48,957 nt of DNA from an uncultured Holophagaceae bacterium (GTDB taxonomy: Bacteria; Acidobacteriota; Holophagae; Holophagales; Holophagaceae): contig CAIMFT010000024.1 of the NCBI GenBank assembly GCA_903840385.1, forward strand, positions 1 through 48,957. The letters are read 5' to 3'. Positions 9,475-18,160 of this stretch are shown one piece after another; position 1 is the first letter of the stretch; each line of letters opens with the position of its first letter. A model generated the notes under the pieces. That model saw only the letters and a list, made by a program, of their open reading frames with translations. It had not been told where the DNA came from and did not search any database. The position numbers were made by a program, and so were the translations under genes.

Positions 9475-9562
9475 ACCGCCAAGACGCCAAGATGCCAAGA
9501 TGCCAAGAAAAAATCAGGTCTAATGCTTCAGCTTTCCTTGGCGCACTTGGCGTCTTGGCGGT
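9475..9562. repeat. CCGCCAAG inverted-repeat element, copy 1
   Basis: A perfect 17-bp inverted repeat: ACCGCCAAGACGCCAAG at 9475-9491 and its complement CTTGGCGTCTTGGCGGT at 9546-9562, with extra GCCAAG units inside each arm and a 54-bp A+T-richer middle. It lies between dut (ending upstream) and the dienelactone hydrolase. It shares both arms and the inner GCCAAGAAAAA..CAGG with the copy at 16351-16432, so this is a dispersed REP-like element that could also stop transcription. Confidence 0.8.
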
Positions 9563-9596
9563 AAATTTTTATCTTTTTCTAGCTGCCGAAAGAGCC

Positions 9597-10052
9597 CTAC
9601 CGCCCCGTGCTGCCGTAGCCGCCGCTGCCGCGACCGGTGTCGCCCAGGGCTTCCACGCTGGGCTCAGGGGTCCAGGTCCAGTGGGCGGCGGGGGCCACCA
9701 GCAGCTGGGCGATGCGCTCGCCGCGCCGCAGGTCAAAGGGGGCCTCCCCGTGGTTGATGAGCAGCACCTGCACCTCACCCCGGTAGTCGGCATCGATGGT
9801 GCCCGGCGCATTGAGCACCGTGAGGCCGTGCTTCAGGGCCAGCCCGGAGCGGGGCCGCACCTGGCCCTCGAAGCCAGGCGGAATGGCCAAGACCAGCCCC
9901 GTGGGGACCAGGCGCCGCTGGCCTGGAGCCAAGGTCCAGGTCTCACCCTCGGGCGTGGCCGCCCGCAGGTCCATCCCCGCCGAGTGCGCCGTGGCGGCCG
10001 AAGGCAGGTCGAGGCCGAGGCCGTGGGGAAGCTGATGAACCGGGATGCGCAT
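9597..10052 (-). CDS. dut: dUTP diphosphatase (dUTPase)
   Basis: Hydrolyses dUTP to dUMP and diphosphate, keeping uracil out of DNA and feeding dTMP synthesis. The 151-residue length is typical of the trimeric enzyme. Motifs are in order: AGMDLRA (motif 1), [11 protein letters not shown] (motif 2), [10 protein letters not shown] with the catalytic Asp (motif 3), [10 protein letters not shown] (motif 4) and the Gly-rich C-terminal arm [11 protein letters not shown] (motif 5). It lies 48 bp downstream of rlmN on the same strand and is probably co-transcribed. The ATG has only a weak ribosome site, which also fits translation as a second cistron. tmk, at about 30 kb, acts in the same thymidine nucleotide pathway. 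Confidence 0.96.
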   Translation of the reverse strand: MRIPVHQLPHGLGLDLPSAATAHSAGMDLRAATPEGETWTLAPGQRRLVPTGLVLAIPPGFEGQVRPRSGLALKHGLTVLNAPGTIDADYRGEVQVLLINHGEAPFDLRRGERIAQLLVAPAAHWTWTPEPSVEALGDTGRGSGGYGSTGR

Positions 10053-10100
10053 AGGAAAAGAGTCCCTGGAACGAGGTGAAAACGCAAAGGGGTCAGTGGC

Positions 10101-11189
10101 TCAGGCCTTCGGCGCTGCCGCCTTCACCAGCTGCCCGCAGGCGCCTTGGATGTCGCGGCCTCGGCTGCGGCGGACGGTGACGAAGCAGCCGCGGGCCTTG
10201 AGGCGCTGGGCGAAGGCCTGGACGCGGTCCTCTTCGGGGGTGCGGAAGGCGCTGGCATCGTGCTCGTTGAGGGGGATGAGGTTGAGGTTGTGGGCGCTGC
10301 GCAGGTCCCCCAGCCAGTCCGCCAGGCGCTCGGCATCGGCCTCGGTGTCGTTCTCGCCGGCGATGAGCACGTACTCGAAGGTGAACTTCTCGCCCCGGCG
10401 CAGGCCCCAGCGGTCCAGGGCCTCCCGGAGGCGGGCCAGATTCCACACGCGGTTCACGGGCATGGTGCGACTGCGGGCCGCGTCCGTGGTGGCGTTGAGG
10501 CTGAGGGCCAGCAGGGGCCTTGGCTCCATCAGCGCCAGCTTCTCCAGGCCGCTCACCAGGCCCGCGGTGCTCACAGTGATGCGGCCCTTGCCCAGCCCCA
10601 GTCCCGCCTCGTGGCAGAGCAGGCGGATGGCCCGGTGCAGGTTCTCCAGGTTGTGCAGGGGCTCGCCCATGCCCATGAACACCAGGGTCAGCTCGTGGCC
10701 CCGGTCGGGGCCCAGCGCCGCCATGAGGGCCAGCACCTGGCCCAGGATCTCGCCAGCCTGCAGGTTGCGCAGGATGCCCATGCTGCCCGTCGCGCAGAAG
10801 GTACAGCCCATGGCGCAGCCCACCTGGCTGGACACGCAGTAGGTCACCCGGGGGTTGCGCACCCGCCGGGGCATGTGGACGGCCTCAATGCGCTTCCCGT
10901 CGCCCAGTTCGAGGGCCAGCTTGGTGGACCCGTCCTCCGAAGGCTGCTGCTCCACGATGCGCGGCAGACTCAGATCAGCCACGCCCTCCAGCCAGCGGCG
11001 GATGCCTGGGCCCAGTGCCGGGGCGCCATCCTGCCAGGTCCAGGGGCGGTGCAGACGGCGAAAGGTCTCCAGGGCACTGCCGGGACAGCCCAGGGCCGCC
11101 AGATCCTCCGGGAACAGGGACCAGGCCGAGGGCAGGCCCGCCCGCTCGGGGGCGGGGCGATCCCAGGGCATGGGCACAGGAAGGCTCAT
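10101..11189 (-). CDS. rlmN: 23S rRNA/tRNA adenine-C2 methyltransferase RlmN
   Basis: Radical SAM enzyme that methylates C2 of A2503 in 23S rRNA and of A37 in some tRNAs. The 362-residue length is normal. The CxxxCxxC cluster-binding motif is seen in GCAMGCTFCATG near residues 126-133; FMGMGEPLHN is the family GEP motif; the second catalytic Cys, which forms the methylene-transfer intermediate, lies in RDIQGACGQL near the C-terminus. The ATG is preceded not by a Shine-Dalgarno sequence but by TAGACT plus six bases, suggesting a leaderless message. dut follows on the same strand. Confidence 0.96.
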   Translation of the reverse strand: MSLPVPMPWDRPAPERAGLPSAWSLFPEDLAALGCPGSALETFRRLHRPWTWQDGAPALGPGIRRWLEGVADLSLPRIVEQQPSEDGSTKLALELGDGKRIEAVHMPRRVRNPRVTYCVSSQVGCAMGCTFCATGSMGILRNLQAGEILGQVLALMAALGPDRGHELTLVFMGMGEPLHNLENLHRAIRLLCHEAGLGLGKGRITVSTAGLVSGLEKLALMEPRPLLALSLNATTDAARSRTMPVNRVWNLARLREALDRWGLRRGEKFTFEYVLIAGENDTEADAERLADWLGDLRSAHNLNLIPLNEHDASAFRTPEEDRVQAFAQRLKARGCFVTVRRSRGRDIQGACGQLVKAAAPKA

Positions 11190-11195
11190 GGGCTC

Positions 11196-11201
11196 AGTCT
11201 A
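11196..11201 (-). promoter_or_regulatory. TAGACT box, leaderless start of rlmN
   Basis: Minus-strand TAGACT, then GAGCCC, then the rlmN ATG. The box and spacing match those before the M16 peptidase gene (same hexamer). No convincing -35 is visible. Confidence 0.45.
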
Positions 11202-11335
11202 GCCAAGAGAAAGCCTCCACCGGGGTGGCAGCCATCACTTAACGATACTCAACTCCAGCAGAGGAGTGGTCGATTCGGATGGGTCATTCCAGATTCCCGG
11301 GTGTGCCTGGGGTCCGCCGGAGTGAGGGGGTCTGG

Positions 11336-13924
11336 ATGGATCACCGCGAGGCCAATTCGGGTACGGCAGGGGCAGGTTCTGCAAGGCATCGGCTGGCCTT
11401 GTGGGCCCGCTGTACCCTGCTGGCGGGCCTGGCCTGCCTCCAGGGAGCCGCCTCGCCGCCGCCGCTGCCCCCCGTGCGCATCGGCGTCCTGGCCTACCGC
11501 CCGGTGCCCCAGGTCCAGGCCCAGTGGCAGCCCATGGCCGCCGCCCTCCAGAAGGCCATCCCCAACCGCACCTTCGTGGTGGAGGCCTTCACCTACCCGG
11601 AACTGACCCGGGCCCTCCAAGATGGTCGTCTGGACTTCGCCCTGACCAACCCCGGCCACTTCGTGCAGCTGAACCGCCAGCGTTTCCTGTCCTCCCCCCT
11701 GGCCACCCTGGCCGTCTTCGAGGCCGGGCACCCCACGTCGGTCTTCGGGGGGGTGATCTTCTGCCGGGCCGATGAACCTCGCCCGGATGCCCTGGCGAAC
11801 CTGAAGGGGAGGAAGATCGCCATTCCCAGCCTGGACTCCCTGGGCGGCTTTCAGATGCAGGCCGACGAGCTGAAGCATGCAGGGGTGCGCCTGCCCCAGG
11901 ACGCCATCCTGATACCCACCGGCATGCCCCACGACAAGGTGGTGGAGGCCGTGCTGGCAGGAACCGCGGACACCGGGTTCGTGCGCACTGGGGTGCTGGA
12001 GGGCATGGCCCGGGAGGGCAGGCTCGACCTGAGCCGGATCCGGATCCTGAACGAGCGCACAGAAGCGGGCTTCGCCACCCGATCCTCCACCCAGCGCTAC
12101 CCGGAGTGGCCCTTTGCGGCGGCCGCCCATACCGACGAGGTCCTCGCCCGCCACGTGACCTCGGCCCTCTTCGTCTTCGAGCGCGACCCATCCCTCACCG
12201 AGGCCCTGGACATCTGCGGATTCCTGGTGCCGGCGAACTACGGGCCGGTGGAAGACCTGCTGCGGGACCTGCGCCTGCCGCCCTTCGAGGCGGCCCCCGT
12301 CTTCACCCTGCGCGATGTGGGGAAGCGCTTCCTCTGGCCCCTGGCCGGGGCCGGCCTGGTCATTGGCCTCATCCTGCTCCTGAGCATCCGCCTGCAGGTG
12401 GCCAACCGCCGCCTGGCCCAACAGAGGGAGCGAGTGCTCCGGCAGCAGGAGCGCCTGGACCTGGCGCTGAGCGCCACGGGCCTGGGCCTCTACGACTGGA
12501 ATCCCCACACGGGGGTGGTGATCTATGACGAGCGCTGGGCGGCCATGTTTGGCAACCGCCTGGAGGACCTGACCCCGGACTTCTCCTCCTGGGCCGATCG
12601 AATCCACCCGGACGACCTGGCCTACTCCCGTGCCGCCTTCGAAAGGTCCTGCCGGGGGGAGGGTGCCTACACCTGTGAGTACCGGATGCGGCACCAGGAC
12701 GGTTCCTGGCGCTGGGTCCTGGACCAGGGGCGGATCGTGTCGTGGGATGAGCAGGGGACACCCACCCGCATGGTGGGGGCCAACCTCGACATCACCGAGC
12801 GGAAGTACCTCGAGTCCCAGCTAAGCCACTCGCAGAAGATGGAGGGCCTGGGCCTCCTGGCGGGCGGCGTGGCCCACGACATGAACAATGTCCTGGGGGC
12901 CATCCTGGGCTTGGCCTCCATCCACCTGGAGCTCCAGCCCCCAGGGACGCCCATCTACAAGTCTCTCCAGACCATCACCAAGGCCTGCAACCGTGGCAAG
13001 GAGCTGATCCAGCGCCTGCTTGGCTTTGCTCGCCAGCGGCTGGCAGAGGGGCGAGAGCTGGACCTGAACACCCTCATCAGCGATGAGGTCCGCCTGCTGG
13101 AGCGCACCACCCTGGCTCGGGTCCGGCTCCAGGTGGAGCTGGCCGATGGGCTCAGGCCCATCCGGGGGGACGCCGGAGCCCTCTCCCAGCTGCTCATGAA
13201 CCTCTGCGTCAACGGCGTGGACGCCATGCCAGAGGGCGGCGTCCTGATCCTGCGGACCCGCAACCTGGAAGGCGCCTGGGTCGAGGTCCAGGTGGAGGAC
13301 ACGGGCATCGGCATGTCCTCTGAGGTGCTGGCCAAGGCCACGGCTCCCTTCTTCACCACCAAGGAGCAGGGCAAGGGCACGGGCCTGGGCCTCTCCATCG
13401 CCCACAGCACCATGACGGCCCACCAGGGCTCCATGAAGCTCCACAGCGAGCCGGGCCTGGGCACCTGCGTGAGCTTGCGGTTTCCCACCTGCGAGAGCGC
13501 CAGCCCCGAGTCAGAGTCAGAGGCCGCCCCTGCCCTGACGGCCGCGCTTCCCGCTGGCGCTCCCCTGCACATCCTGCTGGTGGACGACGACGAGCTCATC
13601 CGCCAGTCCATGCAGTCCAGCCTGGAGCTGATGGGGCATCACCTCACCACCGCCTCCTCCGGGGAGGCCGCCCTGCAGCAGGTGGAGTCAGGCCTGCAGC
13701 CGGATGTGGTCATCCTCGACATGAACATGCCCGGCCTGGGAGGAAGTGGCACCCTCCCGCCCCTCCGAGCGCTCTGCCCGGGGCTGCCCATCATTCTGGC
13801 CACCGGTCGGGTGGACCAGCGAGCCCTGGACCTGGTGGAGGCTCACGCTCCCGTGGCCCTGCTGCCCAAGCCCTTCGACATGGCCACCCTGAGAGAGCAC
13901 CTCGATCCCCTCGTCCCGGCCTAG
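11336..13924 (+). CDS. Hybrid sensor histidine kinase with PhnD-like periplasmic sensor
   Basis: 862-residue membrane two-component protein. An N-terminal signal segment (LLAGLACLQGAAS) leads to a PhnD/phosphonate-binding-like domain at about residues 45-310 (VRIGVLAYRP, DGRLDFALTNPGHF, LKGRKIAIPS). A transmembrane helix follows at 333-353, then a short coiled coil, a PAS domain (about 373-490, ending DITERK), HisKA with phospho-acceptor His514 in GGVAHDMNNVLGA, an ATPase domain (N-box around Asn626, DTGIGMS, GKGTGLGLSI) and a receiver domain with Asp795 in VVILDMNMPG. The architecture recalls TtrS-type sensors fused to a hybrid kinase. No separate regulator is adjacent. The chosen ATG has GAGGGGG at good distance; an ATG at 11279 would add 19 residues. 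Ligand unknown. Confidence 0.88.
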   Translation: MDHREANSGTAGAGSARHRLALWARCTLLAGLACLQGAASPPPLPPVRIGVLAYRPVPQVQAQWQPMAAALQKAIPNRTFVVEAFTYPELTRALQDGRLDFALTNPGHFVQLNRQRFLSSPLATLAVFEAGHPTSVFGGVIFCRADEPRPDALANLKGRKIAIPSLDSLGGFQMQADELKHAGVRLPQDAILIPTGMPHDKVVEAVLAGTADTGFVRTGVLEGMAREGRLDLSRIRILNERTEAGFATRSSTQRYPEWPFAAAAHTDEVLARHVTSALFVFERDPSLTEALDICGFLVPANYGPVEDLLRDLRLPPFEAAPVFTLRDVGKRFLWPLAGAGLVIGLILLLSIRLQVANRRLAQQRERVLRQQERLDLALSATGLGLYDWNPHTGVVIYDERWAAMFGNRLEDLTPDFSSWADRIHPDDLAYSRAAFERSCRGEGAYTCEYRMRHQDGSWRWVLDQGRIVSWDEQGTPTRMVGANLDITERKYLESQLSHSQKMEGLGLLAGGVAHDMNNVLGAILGLASIHLELQPPGTPIYKSLQTITKACNRGKELIQRLLGFARQRLAEGRELDLNTLISDEVRLLERTTLARVRLQVELADGLRPIRGDAGALSQLLMNLCVNGVDAMPEGGVLILRTRNLEGAWVEVQVEDTGIGMSSEVLAKATAPFFTTKEQGKGTGLGLSIAHSTMTAHQGSMKLHSEPGLGTCVSLRFPTCESASPESESEAAPALTAALPAGAPLHILLVDDDELIRQSMQSSLELMGHHLTTASSGEAALQQVESGLQPDVVILDMNMPGLGGSGTLPPLRALCPGLPIILATGRVDQRALDLVEAHAPVALLPKPFDMATLREHLDPLVPA

Positions 13925-13949
13925 GAGCAAGCCAAGCGAAAGGCTCGGC

Positions 13950-15218
13950 TCAGGCCACGAGGTCCTGGGGGCGGATGTCGCAGCCGCGGCGGGTGCCGAG
14001 GGCGCTGAGGCCCACCTGGGCGGGGTCCAGGAGGTCCTGTGCCACGCGCAGCAGGTCATCCGGGGTGACCGCCTCGATCTCGGCCATCTGCTGGTCCAGG
14101 CTGCGCAGCTCACCGTGGTGGATGGCCTGGTGGGCCAGGCTGAACATGCGGCTGCTGCTGCTCTCCTGGCTGAAGACCAGGCCGGTGCGGGCCTGGAGCT
14201 TGGCTCTATCCAGCTCGGCGACCTCCACCCCGGAGCTGCGCAGCCGGGCGCACTCCGCCAGGGCCCGCTTCACCAGCTCCCGGAGCTGGGGCGGGGCGCA
14301 GGAGGCGCTGATCTGGAGGGCACCGGAGTCGGCGTAGGGGCTGATGTAGCTGCCCACCTGGTAGCAGAGACCCCGCCGCTCCCGCAGCTCCATGAACAGC
14401 CGCGAGGCCATGCCCCCACCCAGCACGTGGCTGAGGAGGTGGACGGCGGCGCGGTCCGGGGAGCGGTGCCCGGGGGCCGGGAAGCCCAGCACCAGGCTGG
14501 CCTGCTGGAGGTCCTTGCGAGGGGTGTTGAGGAGGAAGGGGCGGGTACCCATCGGAGCCGCAGAGGCAGGGGCTGCGGTCCCCGGCAGCTTGGCCAGGAG
14601 GGGGGCCAGCAGGTCCAGGAAGGGCCCCGGCTCCAGGGCCCCGGCAGCGGCCACCACCAGGTTGGGGGCCCGGTAGGTGTGGTCGAAGAAGGCCCGGGCC
14701 TCGGGGGCCCCATAGAGCGACACCTGATCCCGGCGGCCCAGGATGGGGTGGGCCAGGGGTGAGCCCTCCCAGAAGCGGCCGTAGAACAGCTCGCTCACCC
14801 AGTCATCCGGTTGATCCTCGCTCTGGGCGATCTCCTCCAGGATGACGTTGCGCTCCCGCACCAGCTCCTCGGGGTCGAAGATCGGGGCCGTCAGCAGGTC
14901 GCCCAGCAGGTGCACCAGCTCCGGCAGCTGATCATCCAGCACCTTGCCGTAGAAGCAGGCCACCTCCTTGCCTGTGAAGGCGTCCACGTGGCCCCCCAGG
15001 CGGTCCGTGGCTTCGGCCAGGGCGTCCGGCGTGGGGTAGGACTCGGTGCCCTTGAAGACCGTGTGCTCCAGGAAGTGGGCCAGGCCCTCCTCCGCCGGCC
15101 CCTCGTGGCGGGAGCCGCGCCGCACCCAGAAGCCCAGGGCGCAGCTCCGCACATGGGGCAGGGTCTCCACCAGGATCTCGGTGCCACCGGGGGTGAGGGT
15201 GCGAAAGGGTTCGGTCAT
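13950..15218 (-). CDS. M16 family zinc peptidase (pitrilysin-like)
   Basis: 422 residues, the usual size of one-subunit bacterial M16 processing peptidases similar to the mitochondrial processing peptidase beta subunit. The inverted zinc motif HFLEH is seen near residues 46-50, with the distal Glu in RNVILEEIAQSEDQPDD. The C-terminal half carries the second M16 fold (LLSHVLGGGMASRLFMELRE, a motif typical of the family). No signal peptide, so probably cytoplasmic. Start ATG at 15218 lacks a Shine-Dalgarno sequence but sits six bases after TAGACT. It converges on the sensor kinase and is divergent from the quinone oxidoreductase. The substrate cannot be read from the sequence. Confidence 0.92.
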   Translation of the reverse strand: MTEPFRTLTPGGTEILVETLPHVRSCALGFWVRRGSRHEGPAEEGLAHFLEHTVFKGTESYPTPDALAEATDRLGGHVDAFTGKEVACFYGKVLDDQLPELVHLLGDLLTAPIFDPEELVRERNVILEEIAQSEDQPDDWVSELFYGRFWEGSPLAHPILGRRDQVSLYGAPEARAFFDHTYRAPNLVVAAAGALEPGPFLDLLAPLLAKLPGTAAPASAAPMGTRPFLLNTPRKDLQQASLVLGFPAPGHRSPDRAAVHLLSHVLGGGMASRLFMELRERRGLCYQVGSYISPYADSGALQISASCAPPQLRELVKRALAECARLRSSGVEVAELDRAKLQARTGLVFSQESSSSRMFSLAHQAIHHGELRSLDQQMAEIEAVTPDDLLRVAQDLLDPAQVGLSALGTRRGCDIRPQDLVA

Positions 15219-15224
15219 CCCGCC

Positions 15225-15230
15225 AGTCTA
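15225..15230 (-). promoter_or_regulatory. TAGACT box, leaderless start of M16 peptidase
   Basis: Minus-strand TAGACT, then GGCGGG, then ATG. Same hexamer and six-base spacing as rlmN. No clear -35. Confidence 0.45.
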
Positions 15231-15338
15231 TCGCCCCCCGCTGGACCTGGATCTGGCAGATTCCCATAGGACCCGACCCCGCAAGGACGATGGCTCCCAG
15301 GCCGGATTTGCCGCAGACTGCAGGCCTGGGAGGCATCC

Positions 15339-16325
15339 ATGAACCATCGCATCCAATACGCCATGACCGGAGGACCCGAGGTCCTGCAGTGGGTGGAAGC
15401 GCCCCTCTCCGACCCCGGTCCCGGCGAGGCCCGGGTCCGCCACACCGCCATCGGGGTGAACTACATCGACGTCTACCAGCGCAGCGGCGCCTACCCTGTG
15501 CCCCTGCCGGGGGCGCCGGGCTTTGAGGCTGCCGGGGTGGTGGAGGCCCTGGGTGAGGGCGTCACCGGCCTCTCCGTGGGCCAGCGGGTGGCCTACGTGG
15601 ACGGCCCCACGGGAGCCTATGCGGAGGCTCGGAACTATGCGGCCCACCGTCTGGTGTCCCTGCCGAATGGGGTCACGAACGAGGCGGCGGCGGCCCTGCT
15701 CTTCAAGGGGCTCACCACCCACATGCTGATCCGCCGGGTCTGGCGGCGGGACAACGGCCCCTGGGTCCTCGTCCACGCGGCGGCCGGCGGGGTGGGCCTG
15801 CTGCTCACCCGCTGGCTCGCCCACGAAGGGGGCAAGGTCATCGGCGTGGTGAGCACCCCGGAGAAGGCCAAGGCCGTGGCGGCCGAAGGCGCCGAGGCCG
15901 TGCTGGTGGTGCCCCGGGGCGGTTCCTACGCAGGCCTCCCTGCCGAGGTCAAGCGCATCACCGGCGGCCCCGGCGTGGGCACGTCCTTCGACTCCACAGG
16001 GAAGGACACCTGGGAGGCCTCTCTGGACAGCCTGGCGCCCTTCGGCCTGCTGGCCGCCTTTGGTCGGGCCAGCGGTCCTCAGCCGCCTGTGGAGCTGGCG
16101 GAGCTGGCCAAGCGCGGCTCCCTGGCGGTGCAGCGCCCCACCTTCTTCAACCACGTGGCCACCCCCGAGGCCCTGCGGGCTGCCGCCAAAGACGTCTGGG
16201 ACGCCCACCTCCAGGGCATCCTCACCGCCCGCATCCACACCCAGATCCCCCTGCGGGAAGCAGCAGCCGCCCACACCCTCATCGAGTCCAGAGCCACTAC
16301 CGGAGCGCTCGTCCTCGTGCCGTAG
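15339..16325 (+). CDS. NADPH:quinone oxidoreductase, zinc-less MDR family
   Basis: 328-residue medium-chain reductase similar to QorA, which reduces quinones with NADPH in the cytoplasm. N-terminal GroES-like part contains GVNYIDVYQRSGAYP and the family signature PGFEAAGVVEALGEGV; the Rossmann fold carries VHAAAGGVGLLLTRW. Catalytic-zinc cysteines of alcohol dehydrogenases are absent, as expected for quinone reductases. ATG with GGAGGCATCC directly upstream. It is monocistronic: divergent from the M16 peptidase and convergent with the ABC operon, with a CCGCCAAG element after its stop codon. Confidence 0.9.
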   Translation: MNHRIQYAMTGGPEVLQWVEAPLSDPGPGEARVRHTAIGVNYIDVYQRSGAYPVPLPGAPGFEAAGVVEALGEGVTGLSVGQRVAYVDGPTGAYAEARNYAAHRLVSLPNGVTNEAAAALLFKGLTTHMLIRRVWRRDNGPWVLVHAAAGGVGLLLTRWLAHEGGKVIGVVSTPEKAKAVAAEGAEAVLVVPRGGSYAGLPAEVKRITGGPGVGTSFDSTGKDTWEASLDSLAPFGLLAAFGRASGPQPPVELAELAKRGSLAVQRPTFFNHVATPEALRAAAKDVWDAHLQGILTARIHTQIPLREAAAAHTLIESRATTGALVLVP

Positions 16326-16350
16326 GCAGTGCGCCCAAAGAAAAAGACTC

Positions 16351-16432
16351 ACCGCCAAGCCGCCAGGAACGCCAAGAAAAACAGGAAGCAGTAAAGGCCT
16401 GCAGTTCTTGGCGCCCTTGGCGTCTTGGCGGT
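16351..16432. repeat. CCGCCAAG inverted-repeat element, copy 2
   Basis: Left arm ACCGCCAAGCCGCCAGGAAC begins at 16351 and continues GCCAAG; right arm CTTGGCGTCTTGGCGGT is at 16416-16432, preceded by a further CTTGGCG unit. The left arm differs slightly from copy 1 while the right arm is identical. It lies between two convergent genes, so it may act as a two-way terminator. Confidence 0.8.
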
Positions 16433-16457
16433 GATCAGTTTGTTTCCCTCGCCAGGC

Positions 16458-17243
16458 TCAGCCTTCGGATTCGCTGCCGGCGAGGCCGATGGGGGTGCGG
16501 TGGAGCTGCCAGCCGGCCAGGGCCCAGCACAGGGCCCCGAAGGCGATGAGCACGAGGAAGGCCAGGGCCGGGTGGCTGCTCACCTGCTCCTGGGCCAGCA
16601 TCTGGTGGGCCTTCACATCCGTGGCGCGGCTGCCGGCCAGGCTCTCGATGTGGTGGGTGAAGGTGAGCCGCTGCAGGAAGGGCGGGAAGACCCGCACCAG
16701 GGGCTCCCAGATGAAGAAGTACAGAGCGCCCCAGAGAGTGCCACGCTTGAAGACCAGGCCCACCAGGGTCAGCAGGGCCAGCTCGCCCCACCAGGCCCCA
16801 ACCAGGGCCAGGACTCGGCCCAGCAGCTGGCTGGGGTCGCCCCCCAGGGACTGCAGGCTCAGGACACCCAGCACCAGCCAGAGGGTGCCCCAGAGGAACC
16901 AGGGCAGACCCTTGCCCAGGGGCAGGGCCCAGGCGGGCGCCGGGCGCACCAGCAGGAGGGGGAGGGTGCGCTGCTCCAGGTCCTCGCGGATGCCCGCCGG
17001 AGCGGCCACCAGGGCCATGATGGGCAGCATCACCTTGGCCAAGCCGTCGTGGAAGACCCGCAGGGCCTCGCCGGGGTGGGTATCCAGGCCCTTCAAGCGG
17101 GCGATGGCAGCGATGACCAGGCTGAGCCCAACGGGCACGGCCACCAGGGCCGCCAGGGACCAGCCGCGGCCCTGCAGGAGGCGGGGCGCATAGCCCAGTG
17201 CCGTGGCTCGGATGGTGGCGAGAGGAGAAGGTGCGGCGCTCAT
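16458..17243 (-). CDS. ABC-2 type transporter permease, module B
   Basis: 261-residue integral membrane protein with about six hydrophobic segments (SLAALVAVPVGLSLVIAAIA, VMLPIMALVAAPAGI, FLWGTLWLVLGVLSLQSL, LALLTLVGLVF, LAFLVLIAFGALCWALAGW). The segment REDLEQRTLPLLLVRP, a cytoplasmic motif after the second helix, is typical of ABC-2 permeases for export or membrane-lipid processes. Its ATG overlaps the stop of the ATPase gene upstream by four bases (ATGA), so the two proteins are translated together. Last gene of the four-gene operon. Cargo unknown. Confidence 0.8.
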   Translation of the reverse strand: MSAAPSPLATIRATALGYAPRLLQGRGWSLAALVAVPVGLSLVIAAIARLKGLDTHPGEALRVFHDGLAKVMLPIMALVAAPAGIREDLEQRTLPLLLVRPAPAWALPLGKGLPWFLWGTLWLVLGVLSLQSLGGDPSQLLGRVLALVGAWWGELALLTLVGLVFKRGTLWGALYFFIWEPLVRVFPPFLQRLTFTHHIESLAGSRATDVKAHQMLAQEQVSSHPALAFLVLIAFGALCWALAGWQLHRTPIGLAGSESEG

Positions 17244-18160
17244 GCATTATCCCGTGTCAGGTACTGGAACACCGCATCCAGGTTGAGGTCCAGGGGATCC
17301 AGGGACCGCACGGGGATCGTGCCTGCGGCCACCGCCGCCTGCAGGCGGGGCAGGATCTCCCGGGGGGAGCGCACAGAGATCACCACGCCCTCCTCCTCGA
17401 CCCGCAGCACCGCCAGCTCCGGCTGCTCCACAGCCCAGCGGGCCAGGGCCAGGGGCTCGCCCACCAGCCGCAGTTCCACCGGATGGCGATCCAGCAGCTG
17501 CCGGATTTCGGGCACCGAGCCCTCCGCCAGCAGGCGGCCCCGGAACAAGAGCAGGATGCGGTCCGTGAGCTGGGCAATCTCTCCGAGGATGTGGCTGGAG
17601 ACCAGCACCCGGACGCCACCGTCCGCCAGGGTCCGCAGCAGGTCCATGAGGATCAGGCGGGCCTCGGGGTCCAGGCCGTTGAAGGGCTCATCGAGGATCA
17701 GCAGATCCGGCCCATGCAGGAGGGCCTGGGCCAGACGGATGCGCTGGCGCATGCCCTTGGACATGCTGGCGAAGGGGAGGTGGGCGCGGTCGGCCATGCC
17801 CACGATGGCCAGGGCCCGGGCCTGGGCCGCGGGCAGGTCGGCAGCAGGAATGCCGGCCAGCTGGCCCATCATCCGCAGCCAGCGGTCGGCGCGCAGGCCT
17901 GAGGGCATGCGGTCCCCTTCGGGCACCAGGCCCAGGCGGGCCAGCACGGCGGGGTTGCGGAAGGGTGCTTGGCCGAAGACCCGCACCTCGCCGCCCGAGG
18001 GGGGCAGCAGGCCGGAGAGGAGCTGGATCAGGGAGGACTTCCCTGCTCCATTGGGGCCCAGGAGGCCCGTGATGCCGCCGGCTTCCGGCAGCTCGAAGGA
18101 GGTGGGGCTGAGGCCGAGGATGGGGCCGTAGCGGAGGGAGGCGCGGTCGAGGCTGATCAT
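17240..18160 (-). CDS. ABC transporter ATPase, module B
   Basis: 306-residue ATP-binding subunit that powers the neighbouring permease. Walker A GPNGAGKSS, signature SMSKGMRQRIRLAQAL, Walker B LLILDEPFNGLD and the switch His in VSSHILGEI are all intact. The tail of about 90 residues after the ATPase core is usual for ABC-2 exporters of the GldA/NatA/CcmA type. The start ATG shares one base with the stop of the preceding permease (TGATG), and its stop overlaps the next permease. The tight coupling supports one transporter operon with two modules. Confidence 0.9.
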   Translation of the reverse strand: MISLDRASLRYGPILGLSPTSFELPEAGGITGLLGPNGAGKSSLIQLLSGLLPPSGGEVRVFGQAPFRNPAVLARLGLVPEGDRMPSGLRADRWLRMMGQLAGIPAADLPAAQARALAIVGMADRAHLPFASMSKGMRQRIRLAQALLHGPDLLILDEPFNGLDPEARLILMDLLRTLADGGVRVLVSSHILGEIAQLTDRILLLFRGRLLAEGSVPEIRQLLDRHPVELRLVGEPLALARWAVEQPELAVLRVEEEGVVISVRSPREILPRLQAAVAAGTIPVRSLDPLDLNLDAVFQYLTRDNA

